The notes beneath the pieces were generated by a model, which was not told where the DNA came from, searched no databases, and worked only from the letters and a program-made list of their open reading frames with translations. Positions 23,196 through 34,546 of a stretch of 64,000 nt of DNA are shown here, piece after piece; position 1 is the first letter of the stretch, and each line of letters begins with the position of its first letter. Origin of the DNA: Paralithodes platypus. Taxonomy: Eukaryota; Arthropoda; Malacostraca; Decapoda; Lithodidae. The DNA lies in assembly GCA_032716605.1 (NCBI GenBank), contig CM064501.1, positions 28,134,959 through 28,198,958 of the forward strand. Reading direction: 5' to 3'. The translations under genes and the position numbers were made by a program.

Positions 23196-24485
23196 AGCCT
23201 ATAACTTATATAGCTAATAGTAATTCACTTTACTAACAATAACAAATTAACCAATACTTATATTCCAAATATTTAATAGTTTGTGTATCTGTGACTTTGA
23301 AATGGGATTACCTAATATAGGCAACATCAATTTTATTTAAGCCCTCCTGGGTCCTCCCACTCCGTGTAGCTTCCGTGAGACTTGATGTATGCGGGCTATG
23401 TGAGAGCAGGCTCTTAGATATTGTAGATAGATCTGGGTACTGGGTATACAGAGACTGAGCAATTCGGTTCTAGGAATCTTGTACTGTTGCTCGTCTTCCC
23501 TCTCGTATCCGCTTATATTTCCTCTGATCCCTGTTGTGGCTGTAGGGATAGGGTAGGACGGGATAGAGTGCCCTAAGAAATGGTGTGACCCAGCTAGTGC
23601 CATTTGGTGTTCTGCCGGTGTCACGCTTTGCCCCCTCATATTATACCCACCAGTGAGTACGCTGATTGGCTGAGCCGGGTGGACTGTGATACCTTCTCCC
23701 GGGCGGCTGTTTGTTCAATTTCTTTACATTCGTCTTGCTTTATCTCATCATAGTAGAATCCAGCAACGGCTTTCCCTTATTCTTTCATGGCTAATAGGGA
23801 TAAAGAGGCCTGCACATAAGGAATAAGCTAGTTGTTGACGGGATAAGAGATATTAAGATGAGGTGCAGTTGACCAATCAGTGCATGAGTAGGCGGGTTGG
23901 TAATGCCGTGTTCTGATTGGTAATTAGGTTTGCAAGGACACTCCTTTCACATACCTTCCCAAATGAATGTTTCGCTTGCTGATTTTCACTGTATTGTTAC
24001 AATGAGCGCATTGCTGGGTTGTATTTTCGTTCATTGTAAGGATGCACATTTTGTTAGCAGTGAATATTCATATTTATGTAATCCTATGGGGCCTAGTGTG
24101 GGGTTGTGCATATGTATAGTTGTTTAGGAATCTTTAGTTAAATATTGCATGGTTGGAGTTTAGAAAAGTTTATGGTAATATTCCTTGACCCATTTTCTAA
24201 CTTATATCATTTTCTATGGGGTGAGTTCAGGAGTTGCATAAAAGTGCTTTCCTAATATAAATTTTCCTAACAATATACGATTCCGCGGAGATTTTATGCA
24301 TTGGAGGAGTACAATACCTATTGCTGATGTAATACAGAATACGTTACAGCTTACTAATGGGTTGTTGAGCCACGGTTTCCTTGAAATACCTGAATTGGTA
24401 CCTGGGGCTGGCTCCAGTCGATCCAAAGAGAATAAAAAGAAAGAGGAGAAACTGGTTATTTCCTCGAGCGAACTAGGGAACGTCT
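23196..24485. other. Intron sequence, no gene recognised
   Basis: Contains a moderately G/C-rich block at 23340-23710 with a CCAAT-type motif (GATTGGCTGAGCC) that could be a promoter of an unrecognised LTR or SINE. Nothing else assignable. Confidence 0.4.
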
Positions 24486-24973
24486 TTAACCCTTAATTGG
24501 CGGCGCGCAACTTATGTCGTGTGAAATAAATTTGGACTAAGTGGCGGTTCACAACTTATGTCGTGCGCCATTTTCAGCACGTAATGTTGCTGAGAGAGAG
24601 AGCTGAGCGGTGTGAGGAGTCTAGCAACCCTATGACCGCTCACGACCACCGCGGTGGACCAACTGAGGTGCCTCCCACCCTTCCCTCCCCTCTCTCACTC
24701 GCTACACAGGGAATTATGTAGGGAAATTACCTAATTACTGGGTTTTTGCACTCGTGTTGCACAATCGTTGCAAGAGAACCAGCGGTCGTACAAGGATGGT
24801 TCGGGTGTCATTGGAAAGCTCTGTTTATGCCCTTTCAGGGATAGATACTTGTTTTACGCTCTGGGTCTTATTTAGGCATGAAAATGATCACGTAAACAAC
24901 CCTATTTAGGGTAAAAACATCCCGCTGGGTGCTACGGTCCGCTAGACCGCCTAGCCTGCTAATAAGGTGTTAA
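24486..24973 (+). mobile_element. TTAA MITE, ~488-bp family (family M), copy
   Basis: TTAA at 24486-24489 and 24970-24973. Starts TTAACCCTTAATTGGCGGCG and ends AATAAGGTGTTAA. Internally carries AACTTATGTCGTG repeats, GCACGTAATGTTGCTGAGAG and the highly conserved block CTCTGTTTATGCCCTTTCAG. Other copies: 32496, 39925, 47877, 57097. Taken as the reference orientation. Non-coding. Confidence 0.8.
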
Positions 24974-26290
24974 GAGTGGGTGTTAATGTGGGTAAAAACA
25001 CTTTTAAATTATTTAAAAAAAAATAGATATATAAAAGCAAGAGGAAAGAATTAAGTAAACACATACAATATAAAAAATACTCATATATGATGCAAGCTGT
25101 ATAACTCCAAGCAACAAGACAAGAATGAAAATGTAATTTTTAATATATATTATTAGTAACATGTTATGTAGATGTTAATTTGTAAAGTTGCACTAAAACT
25201 GGACGTTTACACGAAATACATACTTAGGTTGTGCTAATGACATCTAAGGATATTTTGTCCCAGCCTGTTTGACATTGGCAACTCCCGAGTCTCACAACAA
25301 CAATGGCGGGGAGGGGGGGGGGGGGGGGGGTGAGGAGACTTGCCTGTGAACCTCCTCATAATGTCGACAATTTCACGATGATCTAGCCTTTACAGTAGCC
25401 TCGACTTATGTCTATTGAACTCTGTCTTGTTTACAGAGTATCTGGATAGCGTAGAATTGATTATTCATTGCGTTATTAGTACAAGGTAGGGATTATTAGG
25501 AATTAATAGGGACCCTCCCATTTTTCTTTGCGTTCGTGCTGCCATCTCTCGAACTCGCGAATCACTAGTTTTAGATTTGTTAGGTCGCGCCTTCGACTCT
25601 ATCTATCTTTACTCTATGAGCCGATCTCCATTGAGTGAATGTCGCTGGCTGCTGGAGCTTGGAGCTCAGTCTGGGGTGAGCAGCTTTGAGAGCAACATAT
25701 TTTCTCATACATTTTGCATTCTGATTTAATTTAACGTAACTATCACCCCCGGGCTCCGTGGGACTATGAGCACTTTGCCTTGAATCAAATTATCCTTCAA
25801 TACTTGACAGTTGAAGATCTATAATTCAGGTTTTCGTTTGGCACTGTGAATAATTGCACATATGGTTCGTGGCAGCTTGGGAGTTTAGCCCGCCATTGTA
25901 CATAGCCAATTAACTTGCTTGGGTGTTATCACTTGCTATAATTGTCTTATAATTTTTGGGAGTACTGTGTCGGCCCAGTGTACGCTCGTGAACGTCAGAA
26001 AGGTACTGGGGTACCGGTTGTGCTAACGAGGTAATTTGCCATTGAGGGTCCAGCCTGGCCTGGGCTTGTTTTCACGCACCCTCTTTGACATTATTATCCA
26101 TTAGTACATGCTGATTGTTCCCTTAGTCTTGGGTGTGGTGAATGTTGTAGGGTGCAACTGTGTCGGAGTTACCGGCCGGGTTTTAAACTCTCGCATGCCT
26201 ACCTTTTGCCCACAATAATGTATGCGAGTCGTGATAGTGTTGCAGCACAATAGCTACCTGGACTATGTGGTACTCTGCATTACATTTGCT
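24974..26290. other. Intron sequence with an 18-G run
   Basis: A pure G run at 25313-25330 inside a G-rich patch (25304-25330). Elsewhere nothing recognised. Confidence 0.4.
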
Positions 26291-26505
26291 TTACCCCTTC
26301 TGTACCGATGATGTTTTCAACTTTACTCTGGCTACATTAGACAATTGTATTCAATATAAATAGGGCCTCTAGTAATTAATAGGCTTCAAACTATCTCCAT
26401 AAACCAATTTTTTTACCACAGATCCTTCTGAAACTGCACAAAATATTCTATAATTAATAGCCAGAATCAAAGGTAAAAAGACGTCGCCGGTACAGAAGGG
26501 GTTAA
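26291..26505. mobile_element. Palindromic TTAA MITE family P, copy
   Basis: Ends TTACCCCTTCTGTACCG (26291) and CGGTACAGAAGGGGTTAA (to 26505) are inverted repeats. The left TTAA has become TTAC. Inner halves share the ACATTAGACAATTGTATTCA-type core. Confidence 0.6.
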
Positions 26506-26974
26506 CTTACTTATATTGTTTTGCATGTCTTTGGTTTAACATACTGTCTTATATTGTTTGCACATTTAATTAATTGTAGTCCAGTCAACTTGAGTGTTCA
26601 TTTCGGAGTAGTGGGTGGCTGACTCCTAGGAGTCTTCCTGTTTTGGACGGTTTTATTTCGGGGTGGACACTCCGGTTGTCAGGACGATTTGGCAATTGCA
26701 TATCAAGGGATCAGTTCCCTGGTATGGAAATCCCGATGGGTGTATGCCAGTTTAGGACTGCCCACCGTATTGGTAGGTGTTTGGATTTAGTGACCAGCCT
26801 ATTCATTGACTTACTGCACTTAACATAATCTAATTGCTTATTTTATTTAGTTTGGGAAGGATCCACCTCAGTGTTGCCATTCGGCACTGGGGTTTTTCTG
26901 GAGTAGCAGTTTGTTGTATTTTCACTGTGTACTAGGGGTTCCAGTCGGTTGTGGAACGGAATATGGGAGGATTG
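26506..26974. other. Intron sequence, no gene recognised
   Basis: T-rich sequence; a short open frame at 26643-26828 has no recognisable domain. Confidence 0.35.
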
Positions 26975-28165
26975 ATTGCACCTGGCATAAATCTTTAATT
27001 TCTAAACTACCCTCCTTCGGTTTCTATCCCTCCATCTGTGCCTTTGTCTCTAATTTCCTTTCCGGCCGTTCCATAGCCGCGGTTGTGGACGGCCATTGTT
27101 CACTTCCTCACCCTATAAACTCTGGTGTTCCTCAGGGCTCTGTCCTATCTCCTATTCTCTTTCTAATTTTTATAAATGATCTCCTTAACTGTACCTTAAT
27201 TCCCATCCATTCATACGCAGACGACTCAACCTTACACTACTCCATTAGTTTTTCAGAACGCCCCAGCCAGCAATCCCTCAACGACAAACGTAATGAAGCC
27301 ATAGAACTCTTAAATTCTGATCTAAATACTATTTCCAATTGGGGCAGAGAAAACCTTGTTAACTTTAATGCTTCCAAAACCCAATTTCTCCATCTATCTA
27401 CCCGTCAGGATCTCCCAGCGGACTATCCCTTATTCTTCAACAATACAAAAATCAACCCTTCATCTTCTCTCAATATTCTTGGTGTCTCTTTTTCTTCTGC
27501 TCTCATTTGGAAGGACCATATTACCAGTCTTGCTAAGGCAGCCTCCCAGAAGCTGGGTGTGCTCAACCGCCTTAGGGGGTTCTTTTCCCCTGCACAGCTT
27601 CTTGCTCTGTACAGGGGCATAGTGCGCCCTTGTATTGAGTATTGTTCACATGTGTTGGGAGGTTCCTCTCACACCGCTCTCCTAGACAAAGTTGAAAGGA
27701 AGGCCTTTCGTATCATTAACTCCCGTCCACTCTCCAACTCTCTGCAATCTCTCTCTCTCCGCCGCAATGTTGCATCTCTCTCGCTATTCTATCGCTACTA
27801 TAATAATCAGTGTTCCTCAGAGCTATCCCAGTGCATACCACCTCCTTTACGTAGGGCACGTGGTACCCGTCTTGCAACTCAATCCCACCCCTACTCTGTG
27901 CAACTCTCCAACCCAAGAGTGAAACGTTACTCTCAAACTTTCTTCTACTCAACAGCTGAGCTCTGGAACTCTCTCCCAGAATCAGTCTTTCCCTCTTCCT
28001 ATGACTTAAATTGCTTCAAACTCTGTGTGTCCAGGCATTTTGGCTCGAACGTCCCTTGATTTTGACCCTGTCACTCTTTCAACTATGGGGGGGGCACTCG
28101 CTATAGGCAGTTATGTCTTTTGCCTCCCTCAATCACATAGAAAAAAAAAAAAAAAAAAAAAAAAA
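26975..28165 (+). pseudogene. Jockey-like RT, best kept copy (5'-truncated)
   Basis: An open frame of about 360 codons from WHKSLISKLPSF (about 26980) to the stop after 28056. It has SGVPQGSVLSPILFLIFIND (motif B, about 27122-27180), HSYADDSTLHY (motif C with intact catalytic YADD, about 27210-27245), NFNASKTQFL (motif D) and the family C-terminus ending SRHFGSNVP. There is no stop or frameshift in this segment. A 3' UTR of about 80 bp ends in CACATAG and an A24 tail at 28141-28164. Motif A, fingers and endonuclease are missing. The copy serves as the empty-site reference for the insertions in the 18-23 kb copy. Confidence 0.9.
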
Positions 28166-29263
28166 TGGATTCTCAGAGAGCCTGGAGTTGCGTTGTGGCT
28201 CTGTTTCTGTTGAGCATTGGCAGCTGACGAGTGTGGAGCCGTCTAGGTGCTGTTCCATATTTGGTTGTCAGTTCATGAAAATATGGTCTCTCCTGTCATG
28301 TCGTAACAGTATATCTCGTTGCTGATTAGCTGGGAGACTTGGCACCCCAATTTCTACAAACAATGTCCCCAAGAGGTTCATCATTAACATACTGAACCAG
28401 TCTGGAGATAAAAAAGAAGGAAAAACGATATAAGAGAGGGGGAGAGAGAGAATGTTCGTATTCAGCAATATATATCTAGTTTCAGATTTAAGTATCATCT
28501 AAATAATTAAATAAATCATTGTCTTTATTCTGGCTTATCTACCTACCCTGCTGTCTGACTGCCTGCCTACCTACCTATGTATCTCTTTCTTTTTACCTGC
28601 CTACCCACCTAGCTGCTGAACACAACAGATTATTATTTTTACCTACCTGCTTGTTTGTCTGCCTAATTATCTATCAGCCTACCTACCTTCCAATCAACCA
28701 TCCTACCTATTAATCTACCTAGCTACCTATTATGTCGACCTAGCTACCAATCAACCAACCTAGCTACCTATCTATATAATTATCTTCGTATCTACCTTCC
28801 ATTAAAATAAAAAGAGGCCATCCTCTAACATAGTATAGTTATTTGTCTGCTCTAGGTCAAGAGACGGTGAAATATGGTCTGTCTATACCTGTGTATAGAC
28901 AGGTATGTAGGTGGGTATTTGTCAATGTGGGGTTGTTTTTGTATTATATGTATGTATAGGTAAGGGTGGATAAGGGTGTTTGAGTCTGTGTATGCGGAGG
29001 CGCTAATAAGTCATGTCTCGGCTATCATTACGTGTGGCTCGCTCTGGGTCCAGCTGTCTGACATGGCATGGACACTGGTCCCCATTTTAGTCAAGAATTA
29101 ATCACCCTTACTGCCTTTTGATCTTGGTCTTTGGGAAAATATTCAGAGCCAGTGAGCTGCCATTAGGCAATTTGGACTGTAGTACAATATAATCCTGCCA
29201 CAACATTGACCCACCGTTTCCTCGCTGTGGCTGCCACTGCCGTGGCACCAAATACCACCTTAG
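28166..29263. repeat. Degenerate CTAC/CTGC microsatellite and unassigned intron
   Basis: 28530-28800 is dominated by CTACCTAC, CTGCCTGC and CTATCTAT units with interruptions. The rest (28166-28530, 28800-29263) shows no gene. Confidence 0.6.
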
Positions 29264-29900
29264 TTAACTCGGGAACAGCGAGAAGACTCTTAAGAGGTTT
29301 TAGTGGTGAAAGGCGACGAACCTCTTAAGATCCAAGGCCTAAAAAAAAAAACGTTTAAAAGGCCCCAGTAGCACTAAAAGCAAAGGAATTTGTGATTAAG
29401 TGAGATAATTCCCCTACATACCTTCTATCACTCCTCCACATGAGTCAAAACCCCCTCCTTCCCCCTTTTCCCGCCTCCCCTTCAATTATCACCTATTTTT
29501 CCTTTTATTCCCTTGTTTATCGGTTTATTTACCTCGCCAATATCTCCAACCCGGTTCCAAGGTCTGGTCCTGCACCTATCGAGTGCGTAGTGAGAGAGAG
29601 AGAGAGTGAGAGTCAGGCTTCAGTCTGCCTCTAGGCTTTGGAGAGAGAGGGTATACATCGCGTTCGCCTCACATTTCATGACTAGACGGTAGGCAAAAAT
29701 TCCCCAAATACTATTCCCACTTGTTTTATTGCTGTTAATATCTAACATTACATGTTAATATCTTCATATTAAACGTGAAATAGGCGCATATGAATAGGTA
29801 ATAACGATATTTATCATAAAATGACTATTTTAGATGGGAATGAAGCCTAATATCGTCACCTAGCAGTAGGGTGTTCTCTACATAAAGCTTTAAAGGTTAA
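29264..29900. mobile_element. TTAA MITE family G, second copy, inverted relative to 20342
   Basis: TTAA at 29264-29267 followed by CTCGGGAACAGCG. The sequence is the reverse complement of the 20342-20950 insert through ACTCTTAAGAGGTTTTAGTGG, CTGTTAATATCTAACATTAC and CATATGAATAGGTAATAACG. The right end near 29897-29900 (GGTTAA) no longer shows CCCGGG and is uncertain. Confidence 0.65.
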
Positions 29901-30387
29901 GGGTCCTTCACATATAGGCGATTTTGGTCATGATGACCCAAAACTTGGCAAACGTGGTGCAATCTGCAGCGTGGTTTTGTACATGCAGCCTGCGGTCTGG
30001 GCCATCCTCCCAGAATCCCCATAGTGTACCTATGTGTTGGTTTGGCGTGGACATTTTTTAAGTGTGTCCATAACTTTGGTATATTTTTCTGGCACATTTA
30101 AATATCTTGATACAGTCACGGCACCGTTGTGGCACCATCATTACAGTTGAGGCATTGTCTTGACTATTGTGTCCCAATCGTTCGTCGTTGGCACACAGTA
30201 TAACACTTTATTCAGATAACCAGTAACCATAACAGAAGCGAATACTGTTCTATTCACTCATCTTTTAACTCGCGGAATGCTGCCGTCGTTTGTTAATGGC
30301 GTCGCCTTTATTCTCGGACAGTGACGCCACCCATTATGAACAGCCCCGACTTTATAAAGTCTCCATGATGCTACTATTATAGACAGA
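29901..30387. other. Intron sequence, no gene recognised
   Basis: No coding or repeat structure that I can name. Confidence 0.35.
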
Positions 30388-30545
30388 TTAACTCCTTGCG
30401 ACATATATGATGCGATCGCGTCATATGAATAAGTCCACCAAAAACTCATATGACGCGATCGCGTCATATGGACTTCTCTCTATACCTCTCCAATAGGTTT
30501 ATGACGCAATTTTGCGTCATATGAGCTCAGTAAGTCCGATAAGTT
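30388..30545. repeat. CG-rich palindrome cluster (ATGACGCGATCGCGTCAT)
   Basis: Starts with TTAACTCCTTGCGAC, which resembles a MITE end. Two inverted modules follow. One is imperfect (about 30408-30427). The other is a 24-bp perfect palindrome at 30447-30470 with half-site CATATGACGCGA. A further relative, ATGACGCAATTTTGCGTCAT, lies at 30501-30520. The same ATGACGCGAT module occurs in the MITEs at 58071 and 58300. Likely a decayed MITE of that group. Confidence 0.55.
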
Positions 30546-30863
30546 ACCATACGATAAAACCGTTGGTGGCAACCTCAGCCTCCTGCGATAATTCTAACGG
30601 CCGCAGTGTTGTTGTGAGTGTAGTGTGAGGCAGTGGCAATGATCCTGGGTCTCCCGCCTCCTTGGACTTACTGGAACATAATATGTCTGGGGGAGTTAAT
30701 TCTGTCTTCACCAGTGTATAGCAGCACCCCTACGCTAACAAACGCCCACCACCCAATCTTACACTTCTGCGCGTGAGCATGCTGTTAACCCCATGTGAGT
30801 CACCCATTGTCTGAAATATAAGTTTTGTTTCCTGACTCTTGAAATATATTTTCAACATGCATT

Positions 30864-30902
<39 letters not shown>

Positions 30903-30954
30903 TACTGTATATATATGCATCATATATATATATATGTATATATATATATTAGTA
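30546..30954. repeat. Unassigned sequence and (TA)n microsatellite
   Basis: 30868-30899 and 30922-30950 are TA runs. 30546-30860 contains nothing recognised. Confidence 0.55.
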
Positions 30955-31775
30955 ATGTATCGGATATCCGCATTCCCCTCCGCCTCCACAGTGAAATAAA
31001 TATCCGCATTAATATCCGCGTCATCGTTTTCAGACAATAAAAGCTTCGCATCATTATCTGCCACCGCGTTTTCAGATAATAAAAGCTCCTCATAATTATC
31101 CGCCTCAGCGTAAAAGTGCCGCAGAAGTTGCGGATCTCCACCCATCCAATATTTATCCTTTCTCTTTTCATCATAATCCCTTTTCTCTCTCCTTGTTTTC
31201 ATCCACGTTTCTCCCCTTCGTTCATCTTAACGACCAGTCCTTCTTCCTCTGTATTTTTCTCTATTAGCTCTCTCCCTCTTCATTCTTCCGTCTCATTTTT
31301 CCTCTTCTCTCTCGCAATAGCTACTTGAAATTTGCTATATGAACACATATCTGGACGCTCAGCTAGTGGTAATGTTGCCACAACATGGGCCTATTTAGAT
31401 AGCGCCAGGTGTGCGTTTGTTTTTATTCAATGACATTTATATAATCTATTTTAAATAGCCAAATGTGATACAAAATATCCTCAATTATCCATGGTAATAA
31501 CACCGCAAGATGTTTTTATTAGGTACTTTCAGTATAAATATGATTAAAATATATACATTTAATACAATAGCCCACAGTAAACGTACTGTAATCATGTGTA
31601 TACAAAAATCTACGTCCGCGTTTGCTACCGCGGACATGAGGTAAAAATTAATTGCAGTTGTGTCCACGTCCGCAAAAATATATATCTTCACCTCTGCAAT
31701 TTTATTCGCAACCGCATTTAATGGGAAATAGACATCCGCCTCCGCCTCCGCGTTGCTCTAAAATTTGGTATCCGA
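30955..31775. mobile_element. Candidate non-autonomous DNA element with TATCGGATA ends
   Basis: Left end TGTATCGGATATCCGCATTCC (30956-) and right end GGTATCCGATATAT (to about 31776) are short inverted repeats. Both subterminal regions are rich in TCCGC units (CATCCGCCTCCGCCTCCGCG at 31734-31754). Both sides are flanked by (TA)n. No ORF with transposase motifs. Superfamily not assigned. Confidence 0.4.
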
Positions 31776-32495
31776 TATATATATAGATATATATATATAT
31801 ATATATAAATATATATATATTTATGTACTCCATGTTACTCAACAAACACCTTTAGTTCTTAGTTTTTTTATCAATCTGTTATATATTTCTCATGTAATGG
31901 ACTTTCATACATAATAGTGCCACCAACTCATAATGAAATATATGACGCAAACTGTAATTTACAAAGTATTAATACTAACTCCCCAAACTTCTGGTTTGCA
32001 TGCTTTAACAGCGTAAACACGAATGGGCCTTAACAGCATAAACACGAAAGCTCCTTGAAAAAATCCCACAGTCATGATCACACCCAAGAGCTGTCGCACT
32101 GGAAAATATGACATAACATTGTTTATTGACCCTTAACAGATTTGAAACAAATAAGGATCTACTTTAATTAGAGGCGTGAGTGGTTCTACATAATATTTAC
32201 CTTAAAGGATAATATATCTATCTATTAATTTCGGCTTAATTAGTGGTAGCTGAATTCCCCCCAAAAAAGGTAACCGGATATCTCAACTAGTAGATCTCGA
32301 CTAGCGTCATCTCAGCCAATACTCTTAGGTTAGGTTATGTAAAGTCAGATTTGGGCTGAAATGTGAACACGGGTAGAGGTTGCTATTGTTGAAATGGCCT
32401 ACTGCCTGAGTTGTCTTGAAACATTGAGATAGTACACTTGGATGACATAGTCTCTAACCCACTCGTAAGAATTCGTGGACCCCCAATGTTTTTTC
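31776..32495. other. (TA)n and unassigned intron
   Basis: 31776-31822 TA-rich microsatellite; then A/T-rich sequence. One GGTTAGGTTA motif near 32329. No gene seen. Confidence 0.4.
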
Positions 32496-32981
32496 TTAAC
32501 ACCTAACGAGCGGCCTAGGCGGTAATTTATATGTACCGCCCAGTGCTGTGTTTTTACCCTAAATAGGGTTGTTTACGTGATCATTTTCATGCCTAAATAA
32601 GACCCAGAGCGTAAAACTAGTATCTATCCCTGAAAGGGCATAAACAGAGCTTTCCAATGAGACCCCAACCATCCTTGTACGACCGCTAGTTTCTTGCAAC
32701 GATCGCGCAACACGAGTGCAAAAACCATGTAATTAGGTACTTTTCCTACATAATTCCCTGTGTAGCGAGTGTGAGGGGGGAAGGAAGGGTGGTTTTCACT
32801 TCAGTTGGCCCACCGCAGTGGTGTGCAACGGTCATAGCCTTACTACGCTCCTCATACCGCTCAGCTCTCTCTCTCTGCAACATTACGTGCTGAAAATGGC
32901 ACACGACATAAGTTGTGAACCGCCACTTAGTCCAAATTTCTTTCACACAACATAAGTTGCGCGCCGCCAATAAAGGGTTAA
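32496..32981 (-). mobile_element. TTAA MITE family M, copy
   Basis: TTAA at 32496-32499 and 32978-32981. Minus orientation starts TTAACCCTTTATTGGCGGCG and ends GCTCGTTAGGTGTTAA. About 486 bp and very close to the copy at 24486, including ACATAAGTTGTGAACCGCC. Confidence 0.8.
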
Positions 32982-33191
32982 AGCAATTATACTATCTACA
33001 TTGATATTTTGACATAATTTTTTTTTTTAATGAATAGTATATATAGATTTGTAGTTGATGTATAGAACATTATATACATAATTTCATGTCCAGGCATATA
33101 CTTACATAATTATAAATAGGTGAAGTTTACGAATACTTTATGAGTGGGCTACATGCTATGGCATCAGAGTGTACCTAATTGATTCTTACAG

Positions 33192-33311
33192 GTAACGATG
33201 GTGTATTTTGTGGAGTTGATGCCGACAGTGTTCCGTTCCCAGGGGGTCACCATTATTGAGCTCTGCGGCTGTCTGGGAGAAATGTGTGTCCCCTTCATCA
33301 CAGACATTCTG
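33192..33311 (+). CDS. SLC22-like transporter, internal exon C
   Basis: Acceptor TGATTCTTACAG ends at 33191 and donor |GTAAGG starts at 33312. Forty codons in phase 0 read VTMVYFVELMPTVFRSQGV and then a Gly/Cys-rich helix (LCGCLGEMCVPFITDIL). The segment YFxELxPTxxRxxGV is the hallmark between TM10 and TM11 of SLC22/MFS organic ion carriers (typical form YTAELYPTVxRxxG). Joined to exons A and B the protein aligns without gap to that family. The tail after TM11 and the first six helices are not in the window as far as I can see. No intact stop or frame defect in the three exons. Confidence 0.8.
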
Positions 33312-33351
33312 GTAAGGGAATGGTGTATGCCAGGTATAGTTTTAGCCCCTT

Positions 33352-33482
33352 GATGCATTTTGACGGTATATTCGGACTATTATTAGACAATTATATACAA
33401 ATTAGTACGGATCTTTGTGAATTAAAAGGATAAAAACTCCACCCTTTGAGTTCCATATACCCCTCCTAATATTTACGCCTTT
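33352..33482. mobile_element. Left half of a palindromic MITE (family P)
   Basis: Begins TTAGCCCCTTGATGCATTTTGACGG and contains ATTAGACAATTATATACAAATTAG and CCCTTTGAGTTCCATATACCC as in the copy at 10026. The right half is missing. Lies 40 bp behind exon C. Confidence 0.5.
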
Positions 33483-33625
33483 TTCTAGCTCCTCTATCAA
33501 CATATTTGCTATTATTGTGAGGCACTTTCGTGTTCAGGAATATCAGGACTATTTCTGAAAGAGCAATTATCATATGTGGACGAACTATTATATACACCAT
33601 TTGAGCAAACAGATCGTATTACTGG

Positions 33626-34337
33626 TGTATCGGAGATTTTATGGCTTAACTGTTTGTTTGCTCTTTCTTTCCTCCGAGATATTTCCTTCGTTATGTTCGT
33701 AGATTCAGCTGGTTCACTGGAAACATGTTTATAAGAAAAGTTAATAAGAAGCAAAACACTGTTGGCTTTTCTATAGTTTTTATTACCAATAAAATATAAC
33801 TATGTAACATGGCTTTTGTAAGGACTGTAGAGGTACTGTATCTGCCCGACTGAGAAGTACCTTAATTATAAACACTCTATAAAGATAAAGCAACTAGAAC
33901 TGAGCTAATTCCTGTAAAATGGTATTCCTGTAAAAAGAATTGGACATATTAAGAATTGTGAATAAGTATTAAGACACAAACTAATTACTGCACATTATCG
34001 TACCTAATGGCTGTTCAAACTGCTACTAGTGCCTGGCCCCACTCTTGGGCGCCGGCTTTCAACCAGTATGGTGTGACACTCATACTTAGTTGCTAGCAAT
34101 CATCTTGGTGTTGCTGCAATTCTCTGAAGGGCAGCGTGAGAACCGTGCTTACTTGCAGGAATCGTACCAAGGCTTTTATAGGTGGGGGTTATGATCCTCT
34201 ATGGGGAAGGCATACCCAACTAGAAATGTACAGTTGCATACTTAAGTAAGTGAATAACTGTTATAATGGTGTGAGATATATATGTTACTAATACGGTCTA
34301 TCCTAGAGTGTACAGTCGCTCAAAATGCGCTGATACA
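33626..34337 (-). repeat. 3' LTR of the Gypsy-like element
   Basis: 712 bp with inverted ends TGTATCAGCG... and ...CTCCGATACA (read on minus). The boundaries are those where this copy and the solo LTR at 56855-58578 start and stop matching. A third copy, in the opposite direction, is the 5' LTR at 60567-61345. It holds the uninterrupted TTAA at 33862-33865 that is occupied by a MITE in the solo LTR. Confidence 0.85.
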
Positions 34338-34546
34338 CCGCTCGGCCACGTCAGCTGAGGCCCACCGAAGTGTAAATATAGAACAGCTAACATATATATA
34401 GATACAAATTTTATTCATCCGTATGACTTATCTAACCCTGTTCTCAGTGTATAGCAATGCCAAAGAAAGTGTGATAAAGGTGTTTACCAACTTACACGTT
34501 TGCATCAGCAGTAGCTATCTTTGATTTGTGCCTACGCACCAGGTGA

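Noticed and set aside
23337..23639. 100-codon frame on minus
   Set aside because: No domain, no context; likely chance in a G/C-rich block.
30852..31202. Open frames across the TA microsatellite on minus
   Set aside because: IYIYIY repeats from (TA)n and TCCGC units; no coding evidence.
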